A stretch of 7,868 nt of DNA from Gemmatimonadota bacterium (GCA_026706505.1 JAPOYQ010000248.1:1-7868), one strand, 5' to 3'; positions 1-7,053 are shown, counted from the first letter of the stretch. Notes: generated by a model not told the origin, from the sequence alone. Numbers and translations: made by a program.

Positions 1-3
1 ATC

Positions 4-1833
4 CTACCTGTATTGACTTGCTTGAGTTGTGAACATCTCGGCGTAGAGGCCGTTTGTCGAAACGAGTTGCTCGTGCGTTCCATGTTCGACGAGTTGCCCC
101 TCTTCTAGAACGAGAATACTGTCCGCCATGCGAACAGTGGAAAATCGGTGCGAGATCAACAACCCCGTTTTGCCGACAATAGCTCGCGCGAATCCTTCGT
201 ATATTTCCCGCTCGGTAAAAGCATCGAGCGCTGCCGTCGGCTCGTCCAATACAATTACTTGTGCGTCCCGAACAAACGCTCTGCTAAGGGCAATGCGCTG
301 CCACTCTCCGCCGGAAATTTCAATCCCGTCGGAGAACATGCGACCAAACATGGTGTCAAGTCCCCTCGGGAACTGCTGTATCAGCGTCTCAGCTCCAGCA
401 AGGCGGGCTGCTCGCATGAGGTTATCGTCGTCATGCAAGTGCTCCAACTCGCCAAATCCAATGTTTTCCCTTGCAGATAGATTGTAGCGCTGGAAGTCTT
501 GGAAGATGACGCTCACATGACGCCACCACGACTCGGGTTCGATCTCGCGCAGGTCTATTCCATCCACTAAAATCGTCCCCTCGGTTGGATCATATAGTCG
601 AACCAATAGCTTAATTAGTGTCGTCTTTCCTGCTCCATTAGGACCGACGATAGCCGTCGTATGCCCAGCGGGAAAATGGTAGGAGATATTGCGCAGTACG
701 TACTCATTAGACCCTGGATAGCGGAACGATACGTCGCGGAATTCGATCCCTTTTTGGATCGGCTTAGGAATGGCAACACCTTTTGTGCCTGGGGACTGAA
801 GTTTTCCTTCAGCATCTTCCCATTCCCGATCTAGGAATTCGAAAAGATTCGACGCATATAATAGGCGCTCAAAACCCCGAGCACCGCTACTAAAAGCACT
901 GTTGAAACGAGAACGTCCCTGCTCGGCAGCTTGGAAGGCCAAGCTAACGTCGCCGATGGTAATCATGCCCATGAGACCACGGAAGATTGCGTAACACCAA
1001 ATTGTCAAAGAGCCGGCAACAGACAATAAACCATAAAGCAAATCGGTCCGACCTAGGCGCAGCCAATGGTCGCGGTCATCAGTATGTTGTACTTCCCACA
1101 ATCGGCGATACTGATCTAACAAGTATTCTACTAGCCCAAAGAGCCTTAGTTCACGGAGGCCTGGTGCGTTCGATAAGAGGTCGCCAAGGTACTGAATCCG
1201 GCGACGTAGTTCAGATCTTCCGCGAACTATGTTGTAGTAACGGGCCAGAAAGCCAGCCTGTGCAATTGCTCCAGGGGCAGAAGTGAGGATGATCACCACG
1301 ACCGCCCCAAGATGTATATGTGCGAGCAGTCCGATTATTGCAATCAAGGACAGCAGATCAGCAATCCAACCGAACACAAAGAACGCTGTATCGTGAACCT
1401 GCTCAGTCTCCTCCAGTGCATTGTTGAATGAGTCGTGAACAGCAGGAGTTTCAAGGAGCGCTGGGTCTAGTACCGCCATCTTGGCAAACACCTGCATTCG
1501 TGCCCGGTGGCTACTCCGCTGGCCAAGAAGCCGTCGGACATGCACAGCAAGAGATTGAGCTATTACGCCGAGTACCCAAACGCCAGCGATACCAGCGACT
1601 GGGAGAACAAAGTTGGTCAGCGCATAGCTGCCTGCTATAGCTGAAGATACATTTTCGGCGATCTGGTCGATTATGACCTTAGTAAGCCAAATCTGGGAAG
1701 GAACGACTGCGGCATTACCGATCGCCAACAACACGGCAACAGAGGTGAGGAACGGGCTGGTTCGCCAAATAAACGCTAGCAAACGCGGCAGGAGACTTAC
1801 AAGAGTAGATAGCCGACTTATCCGATCACTCAT
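4..1833 (-). CDS. ABC-type exporter, fused membrane and ATPase domains
   Basis: This 609-aa half-transporter of the type I exporter kind should act as a dimer in the inner membrane, using ATP to push a substrate out. Residues 1-330 carry the membrane domain, with hydrophobic stretches near 28-50, 76-98, 151-171, 173-195 and 265-285. The ATPase domain follows: Walker A GPNGAGKTT at 397-405, Q-loop Gln445, signature ISGGEWQ at 506-512, Walker B VIVLDE at 526-531 and switch His562. No N-terminal C39 peptidase domain is present. The signature SGGEWQ and the DFQRYNLSARENIGFG stretch after the Q-loop resemble exporters found in peptide natural-product clusters; that is recall of the family, so the substrate is unproven. 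The start lies 12 bases after the preceding gene and has only a weak ribosome site, so translation may be coupled. G+C is lower than in its operon partners. The stop is TAG at 4-6. Confidence 0.93.
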   Translation of the reverse strand: MSDRISRLSTLVSLLPRLLAFIWRTSPFLTSVAVLLAIGNAAVVPSQIWLTKVIIDQIAENVSSAIAGSYALTNFVLPVAGIAGVWVLGVIAQSLAVHVRRLLGQRSSHRARMQVFAKMAVLDPALLETPAVHDSFNNALEETEQVHDTAFFVFGWIADLLSLIAIIGLLAHIHLGAVVVIILTSAPGAIAQAGFLARYYNIVRGRSELRRRIQYLGDLLSNAPGLRELRLFGLVEYLLDQYRRLWEVQHTDDRDHWLRLGRTDLLYGLLSVAGSLTIWCYAIFRGLMGMITIGDVSLAFQAAEQGRSRFNSAFSSGARGFERLLYASNLFEFLDREWEDAEGKLQSPGTKGVAIPKPIQKGIEFRDVSFRYPGSNEYVLRNISYHFPAGHTTAIVGPNGAGKTTLIKLLVRLYDPTEGTILVDGIDLREIEPESWWRHVSVIFQDFQRYNLSARENIGFGELEHLHDDDNLMRAARLAGAETLIQQFPRGLDTMFGRMFSDGIEISGGEWQRIALSRAFVRDAQVIVLDEPTAALDAFTEREIYEGFARAIVGKTGLLISHRFSTVRMADSILVLEEGQLVEHGTHEQLVSTNGLYAEMFTTQASQYR

Positions 1834-1845
1834 GCCTAATCTCTA

Positions 1846-3807
1846 TCAATACAAATAACGATCGGCGACGCATTGGACGATCTCCGCCACGGTCGTCTCC
1901 GTGCCCTTCATAGCATCATGCACTCTGTAGTGCCACGGCTCGCTGCCCAAGTTAGCGCGCCAATCCCGAATGGCCTGGACATTGTCCTGGCCCGCCTTTT
2001 GCAACTGGTCGAGGCTACCCCGCACCAACGCTTGGTTTTCCATATCCGCTAGGTCGAGCGTGGCCATCTGCTCGGCAACCCAATAGACGCCGCGCGCCAA
2101 TTCCACGTAGGACCGCACCACCCGCGTCTCGTGGGCCAAATCCGCTTCCCCACGGCCCTCGACAATTTCCAAGGCCCGACCGCAGACCGCAACTTTGGCG
2201 TCGAAATCCTCGGCACTGAGATAATAGCGGAACATCCCCTCGCCCAAATAGGGCCGCTGCCGCTGCCGCACCATCTCCGCAGCCTTGCCCCAAGAATAGC
2301 ATATCGGGAAATCGGAATCGTACACGTCGAATTCCACCGGCCCCATCAAGGTAGCCCACTCAGCTACAGCCTCTGGCTGGGCATAGCCTTCCCGCCGTGC
2401 CCATGCTAGAGCGAATTCCGCCTCATCGCGGCCTTGCATATTCCAAGCCCACTCGGCCAAGGCATGGATATTGAAGCTGCATATCTGACGCTCTGGACCG
2501 CCCCAAGCCATCATGGCGTACGCTCCACTATAGCCCCGCCGCACCAGTTGGCCGACGTAATCCCTCATGCGGTGAGCCGAGCGCTGTGGCACCTTGAACT
2601 CGGGCGTATCCACCTTGCCGTTAGCCGCAATGGGCACGTCGTAACTGGCGATCCAGCGCCCCTCGGCGGCATAGTGATCCAGCAGCGGATTGGCCATTAA
2701 ATCGCGTGGTCTGTGCAACACGCGCTCCAACTCCGTGGCGCAGGCCCGCTCGATTTTCACCTCTGGAGGCAACTCGTCCAGCACCCGATAGTTGCGCACG
2801 GTGGTGGTAGTCGATAAAAAGATGCGAATCTGCAAATTGGGATAGCGCTTTTGGGCCTGCCGCCAAGCCGCGACAAAAGCCCGCGATTCCAGCACAAACT
2901 GCCCCACCGCCATGCATTCCAGACAGCCGCACTGCCCCGGCCGTTCGCTCAACCAGCAGCTTATTTCCTCGGCCCCCTGCTCGGCGATATCTTCCATCCA
3001 CTCTTGTATGATTTGCACCAACAGCGGCTGCGAAGCGCAGGGAGCCCGGTGCTGATTGCCCGTCTTATGGGCGAAATAGCGCCCAGTCAAAGCCCCGTCT
3101 CCCTTGCCAGCCAGTTCGGGATAGGCCCTAAAAAGGCCGCAGTCGTGCAGGAAATTGAGGTGCAGAATATAGGGCAGATAATTGAAAGCCCGCTGCCGCG
3201 CCGCCTCGAACTGTTCTCGGTCGATGGTGGCCCGGTTGCGCTGGCCGCGTTCAATGGGATGTAATTGCGTCGAGGCCATTTTGCCGTAGTTCAATTTGAG
3301 CGTGGCCAGCCACGGGATCCAGGTCGCAGGCTCGGGAAAATTCCACAGACCCCGCTCGTCCATATCCGGCCAGTCAATCACCTCGGCCAAGGGGATGTGC
3401 ACCTGCTCCGAACTCATTTCGGGTTCGAGCAATTGGATCAAGGTCTGGCAGGCGTAGTACACGCCGCGCTCATCTAAACCCGTCAGCACCAGACCATCTC
3501 GCCCCCGTGGCTCAATGAGGTACGCCTGGGCCTTATTCTGCGAGCTCTGAAGCCGTTCAATGGCCGCGCTGTTTGCAGTGGCCACGCCAATGTCGATGGT
3601 AAAGGCCCCACCATCCAGCTTTGCTTGTCCCTTTTCAATAAACAGTGCTTCCAACTCGGCGGCACCCTGCTGCTCAATTGGCCCGGCTTGATCCCGCAGC
3701 GCAATACCCACTTCGCTCGGCTTACAGCGGACACTGTCAGCAATCCGAATCTCGTGGGGCAGGGGCAGCAGATAGGACTTCCATTGCGTCGAATTAGTTG
3801 TAGTCAT
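1846..3807 (-). CDS. GH20-related glycoside hydrolase-like protein
   Basis: This 653-aa protein has no signal peptide and is probably cytoplasmic. Residues ~95-130 (AYLIEPRGRDGLVLTGLDER, then a YYACQTLIQLLEP-type segment) match the end of the N-terminal GH20b domain of beta-N-acetylhexosaminidases. IDWPDMDERGLW at 144-155 and the WLATLKLNYGKM stretch at 166-177 mark entry into the TIM barrel. The usual GH20 catalytic Asp-Glu pair in an HxGxDE context is not visible. The comparable position reads ISCWLSE (282-288) and is followed by a cysteine cluster, CGCLEC at 293-298, which recalls DUF4838-type carbohydrate enzymes. It may hydrolyse a glycoside by another mechanism, or only bind sugar. The start at 3807 is chosen over an in-frame ATG at 3939 because AAAGGAG lies five bases upstream and the longer form would run 44 codons into the SDR gene. 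It ends in tandem stops, TGA then TAG (1843-1848). Confidence 0.8.
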   Translation of the reverse strand: MTTTNSTQWKSYLLPLPHEIRIADSVRCKPSEVGIALRDQAGPIEQQGAAELEALFIEKGQAKLDGGAFTIDIGVATANSAAIERLQSSQNKAQAYLIEPRGRDGLVLTGLDERGVYYACQTLIQLLEPEMSSEQVHIPLAEVIDWPDMDERGLWNFPEPATWIPWLATLKLNYGKMASTQLHPIERGQRNRATIDREQFEAARQRAFNYLPYILHLNFLHDCGLFRAYPELAGKGDGALTGRYFAHKTGNQHRAPCASQPLLVQIIQEWMEDIAEQGAEEISCWLSERPGQCGCLECMAVGQFVLESRAFVAAWRQAQKRYPNLQIRIFLSTTTTVRNYRVLDELPPEVKIERACATELERVLHRPRDLMANPLLDHYAAEGRWIASYDVPIAANGKVDTPEFKVPQRSAHRMRDYVGQLVRRGYSGAYAMMAWGGPERQICSFNIHALAEWAWNMQGRDEAEFALAWARREGYAQPEAVAEWATLMGPVEFDVYDSDFPICYSWGKAAEMVRQRQRPYLGEGMFRYYLSAEDFDAKVAVCGRALEIVEGRGEADLAHETRVVRSYVELARGVYWVAEQMATLDLADMENQALVRGSLDQLQKAGQDNVQAIRDWRANLGSEPWHYRVHDAMKGTETTVAEIVQCVADRYLY

Positions 3808-3812
3808 GCGAA

Positions 3813-3819
3813 CTCCTTT
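3813..3819 (-). promoter_or_regulatory. Ribosome binding site of the GH20-like gene
   Basis: AAAGGAG on the minus strand lies five bases before the ATG at 3807 and shares bases with the TAA stop of the upstream SDR gene (TAAAGGAG). It fixes the start of the GH20-like gene and suggests that ribosomes finishing the SDR gene re-initiate here. Confidence 0.8.
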
Positions 3820-4645
3820 ACTGGCGCGGCCTTTTCGGCGGCGTGGCCGACACGCCTTCCATGCCGCCGCTGACGCGGAGCACTTCGCCGGTGATCCACG
3901 CGGCCGCCGGGCTGCACAAAAAGGCCACGCCTTGGGCAATATCTTCTGGCTCGCCCCAGCGTCCCAAGGGAATGGCCGTGCGAATGCGCTCGATCATTTC
4001 TTCTTCGGATATCCCTAACGTGACGCGACGTTGGGCCATGTTGCGCTGGTTGAATTCCGTGTACACCGGCCCCGGACACACGGCATTGACCCGCACACCG
4101 TACGCGGCCAATTCCAGCGCCAAGGTTCGGGTGAGGCTGATGATACCGGCCTTGGCGATGTTGTACGCGGCCACGAGCGCAGCCGGATTCTGGCCGTTGA
4201 TCGAAGAGATATTGACGATGCAACCGGCCTCCTGTTCTTCCATGATGCGTCCGACGGCGCGGCAGCAGTAAAAGGCCCCGGTCAGAGTCACATCCATCAC
4301 CCGGTGCCATTCGGCGTCCTCCAACTCGACTATCGGGGCGACCTGCTGACCAGTGCCGGCGTTGTTGATCAGGATGTCCACCCGCTCCTCTTCAGCGACT
4401 AGCTCGGCGAAAAAGGAAGTCACCGCAGCGCTGTCGGTTATATCGAGCGCCACGGCCCGCACGGTTAGGTCCTCTTCTTGGAGTTTCGCAGCCTCCTCGC
4501 GCGCCTTGTCCTCCTGCCGGTCGGCGATAACCACGCTGGCCCCATCGCTGGCTAACTGCCGGGCGATTCCCAGCCCTAAGCCCTGGGCACCGCCCGTGAC
4601 GACGGCGATTTGTCCATCCAGTGGACGATTTTCATGCTGATTCAT
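3818..4645 (-). CDS. Short-chain dehydrogenase/reductase (SDR)
   Basis: This 275-aa classical SDR is a cytoplasmic NAD(P)-dependent oxidoreductase acting on an alcohol or ketone, possibly a sugar or steroid-like substrate. The Rossmann fold shows the cofactor loop TGGAQGLG at 17-24. Asp42 at the end of the second strand favours NAD(H) over NADP(H). NNAG is at 94-97. The active site has Ser148 in NISS and the YxxxK pair Tyr161/Lys165, followed by PGPVYTEF at 191-198. The conserved Asn of the catalytic tetrad, normally in NxxG, appears to be Thr120 (VTLTG); such changes occur in active members. The C-terminal SGGMEG segment is typical, followed by a short basic tail. GAGG lies seven bases before the ATG. 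The gene sits 34 bases after the sulfotransferase and 10 bases before the GH20-like gene, so co-transcription is likely. Confidence 0.93.
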   Translation of the reverse strand: MNQHENRPLDGQIAVVTGGAQGLGLGIARQLASDGASVVIADRQEDKAREEAAKLQEEDLTVRAVALDITDSAAVTSFFAELVAEEERVDILINNAGTGQQVAPIVELEDAEWHRVMDVTLTGAFYCCRAVGRIMEEQEAGCIVNISSINGQNPAALVAAYNIAKAGIISLTRTLALELAAYGVRVNAVCPGPVYTEFNQRNMAQRRVTLGISEEEMIERIRTAIPLGRWGEPEDIAQGVAFLCSPAAAWITGEVLRVSGGMEGVSATPPKRPRQ

Positions 4646-4679
4646 CGGATAACCTCATATCGGTTTGGGATGACTGTAG

Positions 4680-5768
4680 TTATAGCCCATAATTCTTCGC
4701 CGTCGCGCCGCATATCTGCATGATAGCGTCGCGCTCGGCCGCGCTGAATGCCGCTTCGTATTGAGGCTGATACGCAACCCGCTCGCCCCAGCCCTTCACC
4801 CACGCTTCGTCGGTGTCCAAGTTACAAAACGCCAGAATGTCCGTAATTTTTTGCTCGGCTGCCGTGCACAACTGCTCAAACGGCACCACCAAACAGCGCG
4901 TCTTAAGCACCTCGTGCTGCAGCACTTCCTCGTAGGTCCAAGCGTATATCGCATTCCAGTATTCAGCCCACCCCTCGGCATCGCGCCCTTCGCCCCACAG
5001 CGTTTGGATGTGCCGCGTTTTCTCCGCGCCGATGGTAATTGGAATGCGCTCGTGGCCAAACTCGAAGTGACCGGCGTTGCGCAGGTACTGGCGATGATCC
5101 GGGGATGAGAAGTGGGCCAAGTTGCGCTGGTGCTGACGCGCCATGGATGCGATATGCGCAACCGGATGGCGCACGGCAATGACAAAGCGCGCGTCCTCGT
5201 ATAGCTTGGCCAGATACGCGATCCGCGTGATATTGTAGTTGTTTTTGGAGACGATGCGCTCGGCGTCGCGGCACAGCAACAGCTTCGCCAAGGTCGCCGC
5301 GTAAACAGCCTCAAACTCCGGGTGGCTGGTTTGCTGTTCGACCACATTGTTCTCAGCGGGATTGTGCAGGTAAGCGAAAAACTGCATCCACAGGATTTCT
5401 TCCATGGCTTCTGGACTGTATGCGTTGACCATCACGCCGTCGGCATGTGCTCGCTCTTGTTTGCGCGCCGCACCCAATCCGATGGCACGAAAGATGTGGT
5501 CGGCCCAAAACGGTGTAAACGCGCCGTAGTAATCGCAGTATTTGAACGAGGTAAGGCGCGGATGAGACGCCAATATGTTCAGCAGCAGAGTCGTGCCAGC
5601 ACGCGCCAGTCCCGTGATGTAAATGGGCGCTTCTACCACCCGCCGCGCCAATCGGCTCTTGAGCAGTTGTGTCTCCAGCTTGCCCACGTCAATCCAAAAA
5701 TTCGGATGCGCATGCACCAGCCAGCCAAAAAAACGCATCAGCCGCGTGTGATTAAAATCTGTTTCCAT
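4680..5768 (-). CDS. PAPS-dependent sulfotransferase family protein
   Basis: This 362-aa protein is related to the Sulfotransfer_3 family, which moves a sulfuryl group from PAPS to a hydroxyl or amine on a sugar, lipid or small molecule. The 5'-phosphosulfate loop is IYITGLARAGTTLLLN at 49-64, with the GLxRxGTT core. The 3'-phosphate motif is RFVIAVRHP ending at 202, with Ser208 after it. The region before it (SKNNYNITRIAYLAKLYED) fits the family helix. The length is normal for the family, and no signal peptide or membrane segment is seen. It is the first gene of the minus-strand operon. The ATG at 5768 has no clear ribosome site; an in-frame TTG at 5804 would add 12 residues and has only a weak GGACGGG before it. 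I prefer ATG, because the TTG lies inside the loop of an inverted repeat. The acceptor is unknown. Confidence 0.85.
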   Translation of the reverse strand: METDFNHTRLMRFFGWLVHAHPNFWIDVGKLETQLLKSRLARRVVEAPIYITGLARAGTTLLLNILASHPRLTSFKYCDYYGAFTPFWADHIFRAIGLGAARKQERAHADGVMVNAYSPEAMEEILWMQFFAYLHNPAENNVVEQQTSHPEFEAVYAATLAKLLLCRDAERIVSKNNYNITRIAYLAKLYEDARFVIAVRHPVAHIASMARQHQRNLAHFSSPDHRQYLRNAGHFEFGHERIPITIGAEKTRHIQTLWGEGRDAEGWAEYWNAIYAWTYEEVLQHEVLKTRCLVVPFEQLCTAAEQKITDILAFCNLDTDEAWVKGWGERVAYQPQYEAAFSAAERDAIMQICGATAKNYGL

Positions 5769-5785
5769 AGAGGCATAAGAAACAA

Positions 5786-5814
5786 CGGACGGATACCGGC
5801 GCAACGCCCGTCCG
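5786..5814. promoter_or_regulatory. Inverted repeat in the divergent intergenic gap
   Basis: CGGACGG (5786-5792) and CCGTCCG (5808-5814) form a perfect 7-bp inverted repeat with a 15-base spacer. It lies between the sulfotransferase and nuclease starts, just before the nuclease ribosome site AAAGGAG (5816-5822). It could be an operator read by a dimeric regulator or a hairpin in the nuclease leader. No convincing -35/-10 pair was found in this 62-base gap, so at least one promoter may lie inside a neighbouring gene. Confidence 0.4.
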
Positions 5815-5819
5815 CAAAG

Positions 5820-5829
5820 GAGCTAGCCC
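5820..5829 (+). repeat. 10-bp direct repeat, left edge of the nuclease gene
   Basis: GAGCTAGCCC lies directly before the ATG of the nuclease gene. The same ten bases recur at 6802-6811 across its stop codon, and both copies are followed within a few bases by ATGGC. A 10-bp match is not rare by chance in a window of this size. Only its position at both gene edges makes it notable. Confidence 0.4.
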
Positions 5830-5830
5830 A

Positions 5831-6808
5831 ATGGCATTAGACGATCTAAAAGAAACCATCGAAACGCTGAGGGAACGCATTCAGGCGCATCGCCCCTATT
5901 TGGAAGGCAATGAGACGCGGACGCGGCAGGTGCTCATCGATCCCATGCTGCACAAGTTAGGATGGGATGTTGGAGATCCCTATTCCGTCGAACTCGAATA
6001 CCGTATAGGTCGAGATTGGGCTGATTACGTGCTGATGGGGAGTGGACGACCGATAGCTGTTATTGAGGCCAAGGCTCTAGGGAAGCCGTTGGATGAGAAG
6101 GAATCGATGCAGGCACTCAACTACGCAAACTCGGCTGGCATTCCCTACATGACCCTCACGAATGGCGATCATTGGCGGATGTTGGAAGTATTTAAGCAAG
6201 CCCCGATTAAAGATCGAATCCTGATGAATTTCCAATTGACGCAAGACGAGCCTTATGCTTGTGCGTTACAGGCTTTAGGGCTGTGGCGACCTAACTTGGC
6301 GAGTGGCAAGCCACAGGAAGCGGCGACACCAGTAATAATAGAAAAACCCGCACGCGCTGAATCGCCACCTACGATATCCGAGCCAAGCAGAGGAAAGAAG
6401 GTCGCTAAGCCGTCCAATAACGGCGATTGGATCCCACTTACGTCATTAAAAGTAAATTACGGTCATAAAGCTCCAGCATATATCAAGTTTCCGGACTCGA
6501 GTATAAGGCCGCTCAAGAATTGGGCCGATCTGTGCGCCATCGTTGCAGAGTACTTGGCCAAAATTGGCAAAATTTCAACACGCGATTGCCCAATAAGTAA
6601 GGACAAATCAAAACTATACCTTGTGCATACTGAACCGATTCACCCGGACGATAGGGAATTTGTGAACAAGCGAAAAATCGGGAACGGGCTATGGTTGATG
6701 ACTCATGGTAGCTCACAGGCCCTCTACAAAAACGCCTGCTGGCTCCTTGAGCATGAGCAATTCGGCGTCAACCCCTCCACCGTCCTCGTCAGCACCAATC
6801 CGAGCTAG
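5831..6808 (+). CDS. Stand-alone HsdR-N-like PD-(D/E)xK nuclease protein
   Basis: This 325-aa protein begins with a domain like the N-terminal nuclease of type I restriction R subunits. The fold's markers are present: NETRTRQVLIDPML at 27-40, LGWDV at 43-47, Glu56, Asp65 in ADYVL, Glu79 and Lys81 in VIEAK (the D...ExK metal site), the QxxxY motif Gln94/Tyr98, and TNGDHW at 110-115. It therefore probably cuts DNA with a divalent metal. Residues ~155-198 are a polar linker rich in Pro, Ala and Lys. Residues ~200-320 form a second domain (YIKFPDSSIRPLKNW, later NGLWLMTHGSS) that I have seen in related proteins but cannot name. No helicase, HsdM or HsdS is encoded nearby, so it is not a complete type I enzyme; a defence role is possible but unproven. 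The ribosome site AAAGGAG is eight bases before the ATG. G+C falls in the C-terminal half. Confidence 0.85.
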   Translation: MALDDLKETIETLRERIQAHRPYLEGNETRTRQVLIDPMLHKLGWDVGDPYSVELEYRIGRDWADYVLMGSGRPIAVIEAKALGKPLDEKESMQALNYANSAGIPYMTLTNGDHWRMLEVFKQAPIKDRILMNFQLTQDEPYACALQALGLWRPNLASGKPQEAATPVIIEKPARAESPPTISEPSRGKKVAKPSNNGDWIPLTSLKVNYGHKAPAYIKFPDSSIRPLKNWADLCAIVAEYLAKIGKISTRDCPISKDKSKLYLVHTEPIHPDDREFVNKRKIGNGLWLMTHGSSQALYKNACWLLEHEQFGVNPSTVLVSTNPS

Positions 6809-6811
6809 CCC
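6802..6811 (+). repeat. 10-bp direct repeat, right edge of the nuclease gene
   Basis: This is the second copy of GAGCTAGCCC (first at 5820-5829). It spans the TAG stop of the nuclease gene and is followed by the broken copy of the arylsulfotransferase-like start. It may be a scar of insertion or recombination; chance is not excluded. Confidence 0.4.
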
Positions 6812-6813
6812 CC

Positions 6814-6871
6814 GATGGCCCTCCCTCCTCCACAAAGCCTACATCACCACCCTCATCTGCTGCCTCCTATT
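6814..6871 (+). pseudogene. Broken copy of the arylsulfotransferase-like gene start
   Basis: This 58-base stretch matches 7409-7465, the start of the arylsulfotransferase-like gene, with about five mismatches and one single-base gap; the 41-base core 6831-6871 has only two mismatches. Read in the frame that matches, it gives SLLHKAYITTLICCLL against SSLFHKAYIATLICCLL in the intact gene. The extra base after its ATG (6815) puts that ATG out of frame with the matching peptide. Similarity ends abruptly after 6871, and the frame closes at TAA near 6938. It is a dead fragment, left by a duplication or by insertion of the downstream coiled-coil cassette. Confidence 0.75.
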
Positions 6872-6954
6872 GCAGTTGCCCTGCTGCGAGCGAAGGGGTG
6901 TGTTGCCGCGCAGAAACAACGTCGTTGACGCAAGGTAACAGCCCGGCGCATATC

Positions 6955-7020
6955 GCCCCTATCGGGGCCAGAGAAAACGGGCGGTTGCCCGGCATGGTCC
7001 ACCTTTTGCTTGAAAGGGAC
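6955..7020 (+). promoter_or_regulatory. Candidate structured 5' leader with three hairpins
   Basis: Three stems occur in a row ahead of the coiled-coil gene. The first is GCCCC/GGGGC at 6955-6968 with loop TATC. The second is CGGGC/GCCCG at 6978-6991 with loop GGTT. The third is GTC+CCTTT/AAAGG+GAC at 6997-7020 with a two-base bulge. Alternative pairings exist: CGGGC (6978-6982) can also pair with GCCCG at 6941-6945, and AAAGG (7013-7017) with CCTTT at 7030-7034. No T-run follows any stem, so these are not ordinary intrinsic terminators. No known riboswitch class was recognised. The rest of the 6809-7053 gap holds the broken gene copy and a weak promoter-like TTGACG at 6925-6930 without a good -10. 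Confidence 0.4.
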
Positions 7021-7040
7021 GAATGCGTACCTTTATCCAC

Positions 7041-7046
7041 GGAGGA
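7041..7046 (+). promoter_or_regulatory. Strong ribosome binding site of the coiled-coil gene
   Basis: GGAGGA lies seven bases before the ATG at 7054, the clearest Shine-Dalgarno sequence in the window. It decides this start over the longer open frame that reaches back to 6898. Confidence 0.75.
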
Positions 7047-7053
7047 ATTTCTC

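Noticed and set aside
2015..3873. Several plus- and minus-strand open frames of 70-137 codons inside the GH20-like gene.
   Set aside because: They are antisense or shifted frames of a well-supported gene and show no recognisable domains or ribosome sites.
3808..3939. N-terminal extension of the GH20-like protein from an ATG at 3939.
   Set aside because: It would overlap the SDR coding region by over 120 bases and reads as basic low-complexity sequence. The ATG at 3807 has a good ribosome site.
6705..6938. Open frame of 77 codons on the plus strand.
   Set aside because: Its first part is a shifted frame of the nuclease gene and the rest is the broken arylsulfotransferase start. It has no ribosome site of its own.
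6925..6953. Possible promoter: TTGACG with GCATAT 17 bases downstream.
   Set aside because: The -10 match is poor, so it is too weak to list as a feature.
6955..6991. Two GC-rich hairpins as intrinsic terminators of the nuclease gene.
   Set aside because: Neither is followed by a run of T, and the stems are only five base pairs.
6989..7000. CCGGCATGGTCC is identical to a stretch near the 5' end of the hepatitis delta ribozyme as I recall it, with GGGACGAAT nearby.
   Set aside because: A delta-type fold needs a downstream strand complementary to the first helix plus P3 and P4. Only 16 bases separate the P2-like strands and no GCCGGGC-like partner follows. A chance match is the better reading.
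6898..7053. Longer start for the coiled-coil gene at 6898.
   Set aside because: The added residues come from the hairpin-rich leader, and the strong GGAGGA lies directly before the internal ATG at 7054.
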